In this document: positions 46,112 through 59,404 of the stretch, piece after piece
Layout of the letters: each line of letters begins with the position of its first letter
Position numbering within the stretch: the first letter of the stretch is position 1
Assembly: GCF_002775205.1 (NCBI RefSeq)
Contig: NC_036450.1
Span: 8,740,479-8,804,478, forward strand
Reading direction: 5' to 3'
Length of the DNA: 64,000 bases
Source of the DNA: Xiphophorus maculatus
Lineage: Eukaryota; Chordata; Actinopteri; Cyprinodontiformes; Poeciliidae
Position numbers and translations under genes: made by a program
The notes under the pieces: model-generated
Database searches by the model: none
Seen by the model: the letters and a program-made list of their open reading frames with translations, nothing else
What the model was told of the DNA's origin: nothing

Positions 46112-47797
46112 TCTGTGCGATGATCAAAAGTATTAGATTAATTTAATAGATTAGGAACTGAGGACGCTAATTGTTTTTGTTCAGCAAGAGGAATTGGAAA
46201 AGTATGCAAATTTCTCCTGGATACAAGATTCTAGTTGCTCAATAGTGTGACTGCTGTACTGTTTTCCTCTAATGCACCAATTTCGCTACTTCAGATACAT
46301 TTTAGACTGTTATTTTTTTCCACCAAATTTGAGTTGTCATGTCTATAGAATAAACCTCAAATTAAACAAAATAGGTTCTAACTATAAAAACCACATCAAA
46401 AGAAAGGTTATTCTCGGCGTAGATAAAATCCATTTCTGTGATGTAAGTTGTACAAAATATAAACATCTAAATTCTCTTAAAAATTTTGTCAGTGTTATTA
46501 AAAGTGGATGAGTTAGAAACCCAAGCTTTTTTTCAAGTTCATGTTTTTATGTACATACTTTATCTACTAAATTTTAGGGCATTATGTGTTCAAGACTCAT
46601 TTTTTGTTAGAAATGACCAAATTGAATAGATGTTGCTGTTATACCAAATTTTGCACTTTCTCTGTCTGTTAAATACATTTTTACCAAGAGATGATGTAAT
46701 ATAAACCATCCAGCATTGACGTGGTTCTGGGATCAACACACATTTTGCACCAAAACACGTTCATCTTTGGGAAATGGAACCCATTTTTTTCCAAAAAGAA
46801 AGAATGCTAGTGTGATGACAGAAGATTACTGTTGTGTTGATACTTGTATGTAATTGGATGTAATTTGATGTTACTCAGGGCAATAATGTGTCTGAGGTGG
46901 ATGTAAACTCCATCCAATTTTAACTCGACTGTTGGATCAACATATCACAAGTTTGCAAAACTACCTCATCGTCAGCAGGACTTCAAAGACAGAAATGTTT
47001 GTGTGTGTAGAAAAAGAAGAAACAAAAAACTCAAATAACTGATTTCTTGTTATTCTGGAATTGAGCAAATAGCAACAACTTTGCTCATTAAAAATTGCCT
47101 AACCAGGAAGATTGTAGGATTTAATATGAAATTGTGATAAAAAAAATTCTGTCTTTTTCAACAACAGCCGCGTTTCCATTAACCGTAAATAACAAATCAT
47201 GTTGATCATCTACTCCAACACTAGGATAGATGAGTAGAGTGAAACTCAGAAGATCTCAGCTTATGCATCTGAACAGGCAGCAACAAGAATAAAATCTTTT
47301 TCAAAAAATCATGGTCAAACTAAGAATTCATACAAATATATGAATTCTTATATTTTGTGTTCTCAAAATTTCAAGTAAATACGAGTTGCAACAAAGAGTG
47401 CAGGCATCAGGAGATGTGCTGAAGCCGCATGCATGCGTGTGACGGACAGGGGAATGCTAGGTTTGGAGGGGGTGGGTGGGTTGAAGCTCCATATGGGCAC
47501 CGCCCTCCCCCAACCCTCCCCACCCCCGAAAACAGGCAGATGTCAAATGGGACGTGCCTGCCTGATGGGGCACAGGGTCACACTGCACAGGGGCAAATAA
47601 CAGAACAGGAGGGGCAGACAGAAAGAGGAGAAAATGTCTTCCTGCCAACAAACCCTCTTGCCCCCCCCTAAATGCTCCCTCCCCCTAAATGCACCAAAAA
47701 AGATGCACACACATGCTGCCAGAGACAAAGCTGGTGGTGCAAAACATGCCAACACACAGGCTCTCAGCATAGCATTACATTTATTATTCTGGCAAAA

Positions 47798-47823
47798 AAT
47801 AATAATAATAATAATAATAATAA
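47798..47823 (+). repeat. (AAT)n microsatellite
   Basis: About eight to nine pure AAT units in intergenic DNA. Confidence 0.85.
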
Positions 47824-49359
47824 AAATTAGATCAAAATGATAAAATTTATTGCTGAGAAAAACATGCAAAATGAATAAATAAAAAGAAAACAAAAATATA
47901 AATTCAAAAAGCTAAAATAGGAATACATTTTAAATACAAAATACATTTCAACTCTGCTGACAATGCAGGAACTGAAAAAAATATTGTCAAAGAGTATAAA
48001 CATAACTCTAGCTGATGGTGTTTCTCTCAAGTGATACAATAAAAAATAAAGAATAAAAAATATTGAAGTAATATTTGATTGTGGAAACTTCTTTTTATCA
48101 TTTTATAAGTAAATAACCACGTGTTTGTTTCTAACGCTGTCATTCTTACTGATGTAAATGTGAGGGATGCAAAACTAGCTGTGCTCATATTAAAGCTTAA
48201 TTTTCAAGCTATAATATAATATATTTAATATACAGCTGATGTAGCTTTAAATAATTATCTAGAATCAGTAAATATTCTTAAACATTCAGATTTTTTTAAA
48301 AATGCTTACATATTTATCAATTATTACTGTCAAGTCTTAATTTTTTCGTATTTCATATTTAATAGTTAAATATGCATTGCATTCACAGGAGTTTGTGAAA
48401 AAGCTACAACGGCCAATTGTAAACGATTGTAATAGGACAGAAAAATTATGGTTACATAACAGCTTAAACGGCAAAATAAATACACTTAAGTTAATAATAT
48501 AAATGTGACAATATGAAAAAATAAAATTAGAATCAAAACAGATATAAAGATTAATCTATTTTTTTCTACAGCATAAAATTTGTCTTTGTATGCAACATCT
48601 CTCACTCTTAAATTATCTAGAGAATTTCTAATTGTGAGTCATCTTAGACTCTAACTTACTATATTTTTGTTGTTTTACATGAGATGGAAATATATCACGT
48701 TTGTCTGTTTGCTTGTCTTATTGATGTAATCACGAGGGACGAGCAATCTAAATATCCTCATTTAGAGCTGCATCGGTCAAGTTTGATCATTTTGATAAGA
48801 AAATATAAATATTAGTTTTTCTATTCATTTTTGATTTCAGATTGTTTCAGATTTTTCATATATTACTTCTGGCATTTATGATACTTTTTTCCAACTGGGT
48901 GAGAAAATACATTTTCCGGCGGCACCTGAAAATGTCCAACTGCAGCTGAAAACGCCAAACTGCCGCCTACCCGAAATGAGCACCGAGCCCAATTAACACC
49001 TCCATAAAACAGTTTCACTGAGGACGAAGTTCATCACAGAGCTGTTGTGCTTGTTTTAGTTAACTGTGGTGAATGAAAGGGAAAGTGGTTGTACTTGATT
49101 ATAAATTGCACAGTGATTGCTGAGTGTGCAAGGCGGCAAGCATGCCTCTAATGCGTCTGGGTCTCTGAAGGGAGATGCAGCGGAGACAGGTGTCTGTTCT
49201 GTTGTGTGTGGGTGTGGAGGTATGGGCTTCAGTCATAAACAAAGCAGGCAAATGGACACACACACATGCACGCAAACACAGAGGCAGATCTCTGAGCTCT
49301 GAATGGTTACGCCCGCAGGGCAGGAGTAAGGTTACTTTACATACTGCACTTACAGCTCC

Positions 49360-50160
49360 CTTTACCACTGGGGTATAAAATGGATTTGAATGAGAAAGAG
49401 GAGAACAGAGAGGGAGGAGGGTGAGAAGAACAGAGGGGAGGAATAGGGTGGGGTGAGGACTCCCTTTTGTGTAACAGGAGGTCTGTTGCTGCCCTGGCAT
49501 GGCTATGGAGATGGAGGAGCGGGGGTCACTCTCCCTGCTCTTCCCTCCCTCTGTCCTTTGACTATAGGCTGGCTGCTCCATCTCTCCTCCTCGTCCTTTC
49601 CTCCCCATTAGCATAGCAGCTGCCTGATACGGGGCGTAGGGTGGAGAATGGCCAGGTTGGGGTGTGCATATGTGTGTGAGAGTGTTTTTCCGCAGAGGGG
49701 AGGGATGTTTCAGAGGGAAGGGAGAGGGGGGGGGGTGAATAAGAGAGGCGGGGGTGGTCCAGTCAATGGCGGTCCGTCTGGCTGGTGAATAGCAGCTAAA
49801 GCAGGCCCCTGGAAGATAGACAAAAGAGCCAGGAGGGGAGGGGATGGGGTCTGGGTGTGTGTGAGGGAGATGGAGGGGTGGAAGAATAAGGCAGTGAATG
49901 GAGCGCCTTGTCACTGGAGCAATGGAAAGAAGCACAGAATGAACTGGAAGAATGAAAGAAGAGTTCAAAAGGGAGCTGAGGGCAAGGAAAAGACCAGCCC
50001 GACCACCTGTCTCTCTGCCTCTCTCTCTATCCATTTCTTTTACTCCCCTTCTTACTCAGGCAAACTTCAGGGAGGGGGCGGGACGGTGGCGTGCTGGTTG
50101 TGGTTAGCGACAGACATGTTTTTGTTTTCAGGGAGAAAGTGCGGTATCAGCAGAATTTAA
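49360..50160. other. Purine-rich, GC-richer intergenic island
   Basis: The + strand is strongly G/A-rich (gaggagaacagagagggagg and similar). Its complement gives a 311-codon open frame on the minus strand (49099-50034), rich in Pro, Ser, Leu and His. The frame has no recognisable domain and no splice context, and its composition follows the strand bias. I read this as non-coding, possibly regulatory, sequence. Confidence 0.4.
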
Positions 50161-52613
50161 AGCTCACTGTCAATCTGCCTGCATCAGTCTGTGCAGGTTT
50201 AAATGCGTTTTATACCCGGGCTGGAGGCCTTTGACTCCACCGTCTGAGTCATGGACAAATAAACTCAAATGAGTAAAAGACTGGGTAGCGTAAGCTTGCT
50301 TCTGACAATGCATGCATAAAAAGTGAAAATAGGACCATGGAATATGAGGTTGCATAAAAAGCACCCCTAAAACTAAGCAAAATCACTTCACTCTGTAAAC
50401 TTTATGAGAGAATAAATAAACTTAAGTTTATAGTGAATCACTCTGCTTGCTGGCAGTTTCAGTGAATACAACAATTCTCACAAGTTAATCCTTTAATTTT
50501 GGACTTTATAGGGGTTGGTGAGTGCTTTGGTTAGCCAGTGTGACTGTGACTGGTTGCACCCTGACTAAAACAAACAAGAAACAAAAATCACTGGGCAAAA
50601 CGTTGAGATAATTCTGTTTGGCGTAATGTCAAATAAATTAAATGTCATAAGATCAGATATGGCTTTGTGCTTCCTAGAGCTTTGTAAAATTACCACTATT
50701 TCAAATTATAAACTGTCTCTAACTGTAAAAAAAAAAAAAAAGAAACAATCTGTGCCTTTTGTCATTGGCTAAACAGAAAAAAAAGAAAAAGAAAATTTGA
50801 CATCAAATAAATACATATTTTAAGCTCACCTGAGTGAGTGTATGTGCTTCACACTATAACGTGGATCTCCTACAAGTAACAAGTTTGTTATTGTTGGTGC
50901 CCTTTGGCCAGCAATGCATCTCTTCTAGCCCGTGTTCACTCTCCATGGTAACCAACTGTTGCACTCCCAGGGTTGGCTCAGAGATGCAGTACAGCATCAG
51001 AATAATGGGGGTTGGGATTGTTTAATTTTTGCAGCAGAGCCACATGTTAATTACGTGGTAAGATGTCAGTTGCCAACACATTGAGCACCTCCAGCTGGAT
51101 TCAGAATAATCCTTTGACAATGCCAAATTGAGACGAGAAGCGCTCTAACTCTTATTGTGAACATCGCTTTGCTGTAAACCTGACAGAATGCTATAAAATT
51201 GATTAATACATCATAATTTCAAAGGAATTTTTAAAATCCATTGTTTTTCCTTTGTTTTTACTAATAAAATCTGCTAAAGTGGTGTTAATTTTTTTTTATT
51301 CATAAACCCTTTACTCTGATACCCACTTGATAAAATCTAGTCCAGCCAATTGCTTTTAGAAGTCAGTCATGTCTCTTTGTCTGGGAGATGTCGTTGTGTT
51401 ACTTAAGGCCAGTTTTTGTCTCGTCTCTGTAGCGAACATGCTCACTCTGCCTGAGGCTAATGCAAATCAACCAAATCTTAGCTGAACTCATTCAGAATTA
51501 TCTGAATTATCTGTTTAACTTGTCACCATATTTTTTAGATTTATTGGACAAGTGACCTAGTTGAGGATCTGCTTACATGCAAGTTTCATTCTCCCTAAGG
51601 GTTGTGGTCGAATAGCAAACAAAGAGGTCAGAGAGGTCATTTTTTTACAGTTAAGAGACAGTTTATAATTTGAATTAGTGGTAACTGGTGGAGCACACCA
51701 ACTCCACCAGTTTGTCTGGAGTCCTGCTATTGGTTAGCATGTTACTGAGCTGTTCAGGGGCAGTTGTTATTTTAACATTTCCAGTAACACAACAATATTA
51801 TGATTATGGTTGTAACCTTAGGAGTGGTTTGATCTTGGTCTCACTAGCCTCAAAGTCTTGGAAAGGAAATGATGGTGTGGGACTGTTTCATGAATTGCGT
51901 TCGACCTGTTGGTTCCAGTGAAAGGAACTCGTAATACTGCAACCAATGTCGATATTTTGGACTTTTTTTTTTTTAGCTCCTTTCTATGTGGGAACAGTTT
52001 AGAAGTGGCCTCCCAGTAAAGCAACGTCCATAAGGGCATGGACATGTGAGTTTGGTGTGAAGAAACTTGACAAAGTTCTGACTTCAACCTGATCAAGCAC
52101 ATGTCAGACTAAGAGTGGAGACTCTGAGAAAGCCTTTCTCATTCAACATCAGTGTTTGACCTCACAAATACTGAAAAAGTCAACAGACTTGTTGGAACTT
52201 ATTTAGCTGCAAAGGCTGGGCCAGTGCCATATTAAAGCCTGGGATGGGATGTCATTAAAATTCACATTTATGTAAAGGCCAGGGATTCAATATTTATATA
52301 AATATAGTGTGGCTAAGCAAAAGGACGACATGGAGTCAAAAGTCCATATTTTAGCTTTTTATCTCTCTCCTGCAGCTGCACGGATGATGAATGATCAACA
52401 CATTTATGGTCTTGTGGGCCCCTCAATCTACGTGACAGGTTTTCTGGTCGGTTAGAAGGCAGGTGGATGACAGGAACTGGAAACTCAAACTTTATTTAAA
52501 ATCATGTCAACAGTGTGAGCAGTGTCACCCTTGGATGTGCATGAAAACTAACAGAGTGTGACGGAGGGAAATCAACCGAGAAGGTGCGCGCTCTGTTACT
52601 CAGGAAATGAAAA

Positions 52614-52641
52614 TGATGTCACCTGTGCAGGTGAGTCATCA
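52614..52641. promoter_or_regulatory. Paired E-box with overlapping AP-1 motif
   Basis: CACCTG (52620-52625) and CAGGTG (52628-52633) face each other two bases apart. The second overlaps TGAGTCA (52632-52638). The outer bases TGATG/CATCA extend the symmetry, making an imperfect 28-bp palindrome. Motif recognition only. Confidence 0.35.
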
Positions 52642-54342
52642 GTGTGCAGGAGACTTAATCCTTCAAGTTGCAAAATTTTAGCCAGCTGCCGGTTTGGAGC
52701 CTGTTGAACCTTTAAATTGACGTTAAGTTGTTAAAATATATATTTTGACAACTTGGGGGGGGGGGAATATACAATTTTACCAATAAGAGCACGATTTAAT
52801 ACAGCACTGCCTAAACGTTGTAAACATATCCATGCTTAAATGGAGACAGTGTTCCTCTTTTTGTGGTTTTCATTGCTCCACATTCTTCCTCTTCTGTGTG
52901 CCTATCACACGTCTTTCAAAGAAGTCGTCCGTTGCTCACCATGGCTCAATCAGACTGCAATCAAGTGAAAACCAGTGGACTTAGGAGGAAGTTATAAACT
53001 TGATCGCACAATCAAGGCTCACACCGCTGGACACATGTCGAGCAGGGTGCCGTTACGAAATGGGGAATTTGTTGCAAAACCAGTTTAACTTGCATTTTAC
53101 ACGTATTGCAATATGTTCAGTTAATCTCATGTGTTGAAGGCCTTTCAAATTTAGGGGTGTGAGCAAGGTTATGAATATTTTATGAACCTCTGAACAATGG
53201 CCTTTTTGAATGGAGCTGGAAGATAATCGGACAGATGCACTTGATTGCAGCTGCCGCAACACAAACCCACTGAAAACATTTCACTGTGCTGCTACTGTTG
53301 AAGACACCAGGCATCTGCATTTGCCAGATTGGATTGGTTACTCTCGTGAAATTGATTTTGTCGCTGCTCTCTTATTTATTTATTTTTTTTCTGGAACAGA
53401 TGCATTTCCCTGAACAAATTACAAGCTTATTTTTTCTCTTTCCCCAGCCACCTTCCTCTCAAAACATGCTCTGTGTTGCCTGGCTCAGTGACACAGGCCT
53501 CACCACGCAAAGCCAAGACTAAGATGTGTGAGGAAAGCCAAGGCACATGAAGAACCTATTAGGGGGCCTAGCAGCCAGCAGCAACTCTGGGAGGCCAGCC
53601 AACTGAGTGTGTGAACAATGGGAACCCAGCTCAACAAAAACATCCTGCAGAAGTGAGGGAGGGAGGGAGAGGCAGGCCAGATAACCCGGCTTGGCTGCAA
53701 CGGTATCAAAACACAGAAGGGCTGGTTTTTAAAGGAGCTAACTTGCCTCCTGTTTGTATCTGACAGAGAAAATGCATCAGGTCAGTGCAGTTCATGCGCT
53801 GGAAACCTTTGAGTTGAGGTTAAGAGCAGTTCAGCTGCAGCTCAGACAAGAGGGTTCAACAGCTGCTTCAACCGATACCACACGCTTTTTACGTGTCAGA
53901 GAAACCAGAAGAAAGAAAAACGGTACTCCTTTCTTGACTGAAAACTCCCTAAAAACCACAACCATCCTTTCCATCTCAGTTGCAACGTGTTTTTTCTTCT
54001 TTCGTTTTTTTTTTTTTTTAAACCAACGCGGCCAACACCCTGAAAGTGTCGCAAGAGAAACACCTCAATCATGTGAAATCTTTTGCTGCTTTTCCCACGA
54101 CCTATTTATGTAGCAACACAATATCGCATGCAGCACAGGATGTCAAACCTGACTCAAATAAGCATTGAATTTCAAAATATGCAACTGATGAGGCTCGTGA
54201 ACAAAAATAGCTACGGTAATTACCTAACAGAAACCTAAAATTCCCAGCACATACATTAGAAACTAAGACCGAAATCTTAACAAAACATGACGGCTGGTGT
54301 TTCCTAATCCTTACACTCACAAACTGTACAACCGTGTTGTAA

Positions 54343-55020
54343 CTTTATCTTAGCCAGAATCCAGCTGTTCTGCGAAGGGTTCAGAGAGTTAATGGAGAAC
54401 ATTGCAGAATAAACAACGTCATGAAGACCAACGAACACACCAGACAGATCCTAGACAAAGCTGTGCAGACGTTTAAAGCAGGATTAGGTGCGAAACAACA
54501 AGCTCTGAACATCTCACTAAGTTCAATTCATTATGCAGTGATAGAAAAAAATGTCACATGTCTAAACCAAACATGAATGTTGGTTTAGACATGACAGAGG
54601 AGAGCTTTTCATGAGAGTATCAGCCAAGAGGCCTGCCTTGACTCTAGAGAAGGGGGGAAAAGATTCACAGTTCAGGTGGGGAAAATCAGTTGAAAGGACA
54701 ACCATTAGTCATCCATGTCACGTTTTCAAAAACAAAGCAACAAGAAGTTCACTCTGCAAGGTCAGGGCGAACATGTGGAGAAATGTGCTCTATTCAGATG
54801 AGATCAAAAATAAACGCTCTACTCAACACGTGAAACACTTTGTGTGGGAAAACTAACACTCCACATCACTCTGAACACATTGATGAGGATGCTTGTTTTA
54901 ACCAGAGAACAGCGTAAGAAGAAAACCTGTTAGAAACTGCAAAAAAATAAAATAAAATAAAAAGTCTGGGGTGGAGAATCACCTTCCAGCAGGACAGTGG
55001 TATCACTGTTACTATCCAGT
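54343..55020. mobile_element. Tc1-like transposon relic
   Basis: The order of blocks is that of a teleost Tc1-like element: 'atgaagaccaacgaacacac', 'gtttaaagcaggattaggt', 'gaacatctcactaagttcaa', 'gtcagggcgaacatgtgg', 'ttcagatgagatcaaaaata', 'ggaaaactaacactccacat' and 'ccttccagcaggacagtgg'. The transposase frame is broken repeatedly. A 14-bp hairpin (54557-54593) interrupts it. Confidence 0.65.
54557..54593. repeat. Perfect 14-bp hairpin with 9-nt loop
   Basis: CATGTCTAAACCAA (54557-54570) is complementary to 54580-54593. It lies inside the Tc1-like relic but is not part of the usual family sequence as I remember it. Confidence 0.75.
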
Positions 55021-55860
55021 CTGACTGAGTTTCAATTATTTACATTTCAAGTCACATTTACTTTTCCTTCTGCTTTTTAAATTATACATTAACCTGTGTA
55101 GGACTAAAGCATAAAGGGTCAATGAAATACGTTGACATTTGTGGCCAACAAATGCAGCCAACAATGATAGTCTCTTTTTTCTCTAATGTTTGAACTGAAA
55201 GTTATTGCAAGATTTTAACAAGACATTCTAGATGTTGCAAGCAGAGCCACAACAAAATGAGGTGAAAACAGTGATGTGTTTTAAACAAATTATGTGACTA
55301 AAGTGAGTATTGTGTTTTTTATCACAAGTTTAGACTTGTGTTGACACAAAAATAACCTGAAAAGCAACGCATTGAAGACCAAAGAAAGGTCAGAACAGCT
55401 GAATAAGTGCAAAAGTTGTACAAGGGAAGAGTTTTTTGGAAGGTTTGTGTGTGCGTGTGTGTAGGCGTGCGGGGGTGTGTGTGTGGGTCTTCGTGGGTAA
55501 CATAAAACCATCTCTCCCACAACACACACAGGGGAGGGGACCCTACTTTAAAACTGAGCCTACCCACAATGCACCAGGCTCCTTTATCCCGGCAGTGAAA
55601 GGATGAGGCCATGATGAATGACAAAAGGGGAGAACTGGGATCTGGGCTGTGCCCGACTTGGAAGTCTGGGAGTTGGTGGGAGGGGAGGTGCATTTTCCAA
55701 AACCAATTCCTTCCATGAACAAAATCCAGCAGGACGAAGAGGAAGAAACTCATCCATACACAAGATCCGTTTTTTTTTTTTCTTCTTTTTTTTTAGTTTA
55801 ATGATTTCTTTACTGGCTTGTACACAAACGTACAAAAATAATACAGCACTCATCTCAATG

Positions 55861-55874
55861 TGACGTCACGTCAC
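55861..55874. promoter_or_regulatory. Palindromic CRE with extra half-site
   Basis: TGACGTCA (55861-55868), the full palindromic cAMP-response element, is followed directly by CGTCAC, giving TGACGTCACGTCAC. Motif match only. Confidence 0.35.
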
Positions 55875-58774
55875 CATCATCACAGTGTTACAAATGTTCA
55901 AAAAGAAAAGTATACAAAAAAAAATAAAATAAAACAGACAAGATGGAACATCTGCATCACTCATTAAAGATTCATCTGTTTCCTTTTGCTTGAAATGAAG
56001 CAAGACCAGAAACACATGCTGACTGACCCAAAAAAAAAAATATCTGCACTTACTCACTTTCTTTCTTTTTTTTTTTCTTCTCCATTTTTTCTAGAAAAAA
56101 AAATATCCTCTCACTCATGTACACCATTCCGACAGCTGGCTCTGCGCGTCATAAATGTTATGACTCGGTGAGCCGTATAACCACACAAGCGTGCAATTTT
56201 TAACCACGTTACAATGATCTTACCATCAAATGTATTATTCCCCCTTTTAAAACGACACAACAGGAAGACAGCACTTCAGAAAAGAAAGTGCCCCAAGATA
56301 TCATCATCATCATCAGCATTTATATATATATCCATATGTATATATACATACACCCAATCACAGAGATACACACATCTTTGTTGAAAAACATGTTTTTTTC
56401 CCACAAAGTAAAACATACATTATGACATTATCACCTGGAGCGTATACATATACAATAGTATTTTGTTGTGTTTGTTTTTTTTCTATTCAGAAAAAAATTA
56501 AATGTTGACACATAAAAGCCAACTTTTCAACAACAGTCATCAGTGCAATTTTTTTTCTCTTAACAAAAAATAAAAAAGAAAGATCAAGTTTAAACACAAG
56601 CGATGCATATTTTATTTGTTGCCTGATGTGAATCTATACCTTGTCGTAGTGGAGCTTTATTGTAGGATTCCGGATGATTATTCCAGGGAAGCTTCTCAGT
56701 CTGGCTGATGACTGTTTAAAAGCCATACGGGCCCCCATGAGAAGCAAACACAAACACATGTCAGGCTCACGCAGAAATAAAAGACACTTTAAAAAAAAAG
56801 AAGCTTCTCATGAGTTAGACCAGTGTTGCTGTGAAGCAGTAGGCTTTAAAAAAATGATCATCAATTAGAAAAGACACAAAACAAGCAGCATTGTTAAAAA
56901 CAAACAAAAAAAAAAAACAGTTAGGGTGTCATGACTCTCAAAATGTAGCAGGCAAGCTTACAAAATCCAATTTTCCTTTTTTTATTTATTGTGTGACATC
57001 CTGCAATAGTCATACGTAGATTTTTTCATAAAGTCTTCATCATCCATCAGTAAGAAGAATCCTGCTCAGTAGTAGAAAATATTCCAAAGCCTTCTGAAGT
57101 TACCCCGTTTGAACACTAGGGGTGCGCAAGGCTCTGTATTTTTGTGCAATAAAACTCCCTGCATTTATAAGTCATGCTATACAACGAAAAAAAAAATTAA
57201 AATAAAATAAAACAGGCTGATGAGGACACAGAAAGAGGAAGAAAGAGTAAAGTGGAGTTCAGAGGCAGGGGGGGCTCATGCTTTAGTCAGCACTGGTTTG
57301 GTTGTAGTGTAACATAAACTGTCCTGACTGAGGAATGCATTGCATCTTCTGCACCGAAGTCCATCGTCTCTGTCAAGGTTACATAGCAGACAGATACTGG
57401 CATGATTGGCAGGGCAAGCTGGGAGAAGGCGAAACAGCTTGAGAATACTTTACAGACGAGGTAGCTGGGAAAAAGGGCAACCAAACGAAAAAAGAAAAGA
57501 AAAGTCAGTTTAATTGAAAGTCCTCTTGAGGGTCAACAGGCTAAAGCTGTGTGGGTCATCTAAGGAGGAGGGGGGTTGCAGGTTTGCACTCAAAAAAAAA
57601 ATTTAAAAAATTAAAAAGAAGAGTCTGAAGCAGCTTGAGTCACCCACCAAACTCTGACTCTACAGGTGTTTTTCTTTTAAAAAGTAGAACCACAACATAT
57701 TCAAAAATGCATCTTTTCAATGTACCTTCATAAATATAAAAGAAAAAAAAACAATAAAATCAGCCTGCTTTCACAGTGATGACTAGGGTGTTAACAGAAT
57801 ACTGAAAGGAGATTATAAAGTGAAATCCAAATTTTCCTTTTTTTTTTTTTCTTTAACGACATACAAAGCGAAAGCAGCGGTTCTTAATACGATGACCACC
57901 AGGGCAGAGTGGTCGCACTGGCCTGAAAGGTTGGGACACCAGCAATGGCAAAATGTGTGTTTGCAGAGCCCATTCAGCTACTGTCAAAAAGGTAAAGCTA
58001 TTGTGTACAGTACTTCACAACAACGATGGAGTCACTCACAGGGTTCCTACGCTGTATGGAAAAATTAAATAAACTCTGGAAAAACGTTTCTGTCTCCAGA
58101 CTTTATTCACTGTCCCGTTGTCTAAACGCTGCATCCATCCGTGCTTGGAATCTGGGATTTTTGCAGGTTTCCTTTTCCAAAGCTTGACCTCAATAAAATA
58201 AAATGTCTGAAGGAAGTAGAGAGCGAACTTTGCAAAATGAGAACTCTGTTGATGTGAGTCCAGAAACATGTGGAGTTGTGAAAAGAAAAATGAGCAGGAA
58301 CCCTGAATACATAGAAAATACAATTGTAGCTGTATGATCCTCATTTTGAGTTTATAATATGTATTAATTTAGGAAAAAAGAGAGACCTCAGGAAACCAAC
58401 AGAGGGTTTCTCCTCTTGTTCGCGTGTCTTCCCTTTCAGATATTCCAGCATGCAGCCGAGCAGCATCAAGTGCCGTGTTTCACATAAAAATAACTTACAA
58501 AAAATGTGGGTATTTTTACAGGACAATGAGGAGCAACAGGTCAAATCTGCACTCCCACAAAGAAACGATTCACTTTGAATGAAAAAACTGGGCCATCTGC
58601 ACTGCACTATCCACACACACACACACGCACGCAGATACGGTGTGACAGTTTCTTCTATAATGACACGATGTTGTATGAACATTCAAGACGAAAGCTTTAA
58701 GTACCAACAAGCTCACCGGAGTGAGGTGCTTTTTGTGAGAGATTCATAATGAAGCTGCGTGATTGTGTGTGAGA

Positions 58775-59404
58775 CAGAACCGGCCCAAGGAATAAGTGAA
58801 AAAGAGCACTGCTTAGGGCCACAAAACAATCAGAAGGGGGCCCAAATTTTGGAAAGAATATACATTTCAAAATTACAGATTCATATAGTGAAATTAGTTT
58901 AGTTTTATAGTTGATTAAATTTTTTTCAGGAAAGTTAATTTAAAAGATTAGAAATTATTTTTAAAAAAGAACAGCAAATGGACTAACAGTAAATAACTAC
59001 AGTGCAGTTAAATGTTTTGTTTTTGTTATTTCTGGGCTTGAATTATAATTCTTGCACACTGTAACTGGATTTGAATGAGTCTACTTTATTTATCTTTTGT
59101 GGGCTGGGAAAAAGTTGCAAATATTAAACCATAAAGTGCTGAAAAACACAGCCAGCTTAAATATTACAAGAATATCGTACTTCTAGGATGCTTGCATTTA
59201 GATCGTCTGCATCAGTTTGGCTTTAGGTCTAGAAACATCCCAGTGCAACCAGTCAAATGTTTCCCATCTTCACAGAAACCTGTGATTTAGCTCTGCCAAT
59301 GGTCGCTGGTGACTTAATTGGAAAAGTCCCCCCCCCCAACACACACACACACACACACACACCAAATTCTGCTAAAGGCCCCTTAAAACCTCGGGCCGGC
59401 TCTG
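58775..59404. mobile_element. hAT-like non-autonomous element
   Basis: The left end CAGAACCGGCCCAAGG is an inverted near-copy of the right end (reverse complement CAGAGCCGGCCCGAGG), with the CAG...CTG termini typical of hAT elements. The bordering 8-mers GTGTGAGA (58767-58774) and GTCTGAGT (59405-59412) agree at six of eight positions, as an old target duplication would. The 630-bp interior has no open frame of note and includes a C run and an (AC)n tract at about 59340-59362. It lies 250 bp downstream of the nrarp stop codon. Confidence 0.6.

Larger units (their letters stand above)
39291..55780. other. Gene-poor region between ambp and nrarp
   Basis: No exon series, single-exon gene with a recognisable domain, tRNA or rRNA could be supported across about 16 kb. 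Contents are scattered transposon relics (39630, 41409, 54343), microsatellites (44167, 45989, 47798), a 24-bp perfect hairpin (46038), several GC-richer islands (40400-40640, 47430-47690, 49360-50160) and candidate transcription factor motifs (40291, 52614). The islands could be conserved enhancers of nrarp or ambp, which needs cross-species alignment to decide. Confidence 0.5.

Noticed and set aside
49099-50034. 311-codon open frame on the minus strand, the longest in the window
   Set aside because: Composition (Pro, Ser, Leu, His) follows a purine-rich opposite strand. There is no domain, signal or splice context, so it is probably a chance frame.
51688-51921. Frame with an apparent signal peptide (MEHTNSTSLSGVLLLVSMLL)
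   Set aside because: It stops after 77 codons with no donor or partner exon. Chance hydrophobic run in AT-rich DNA.
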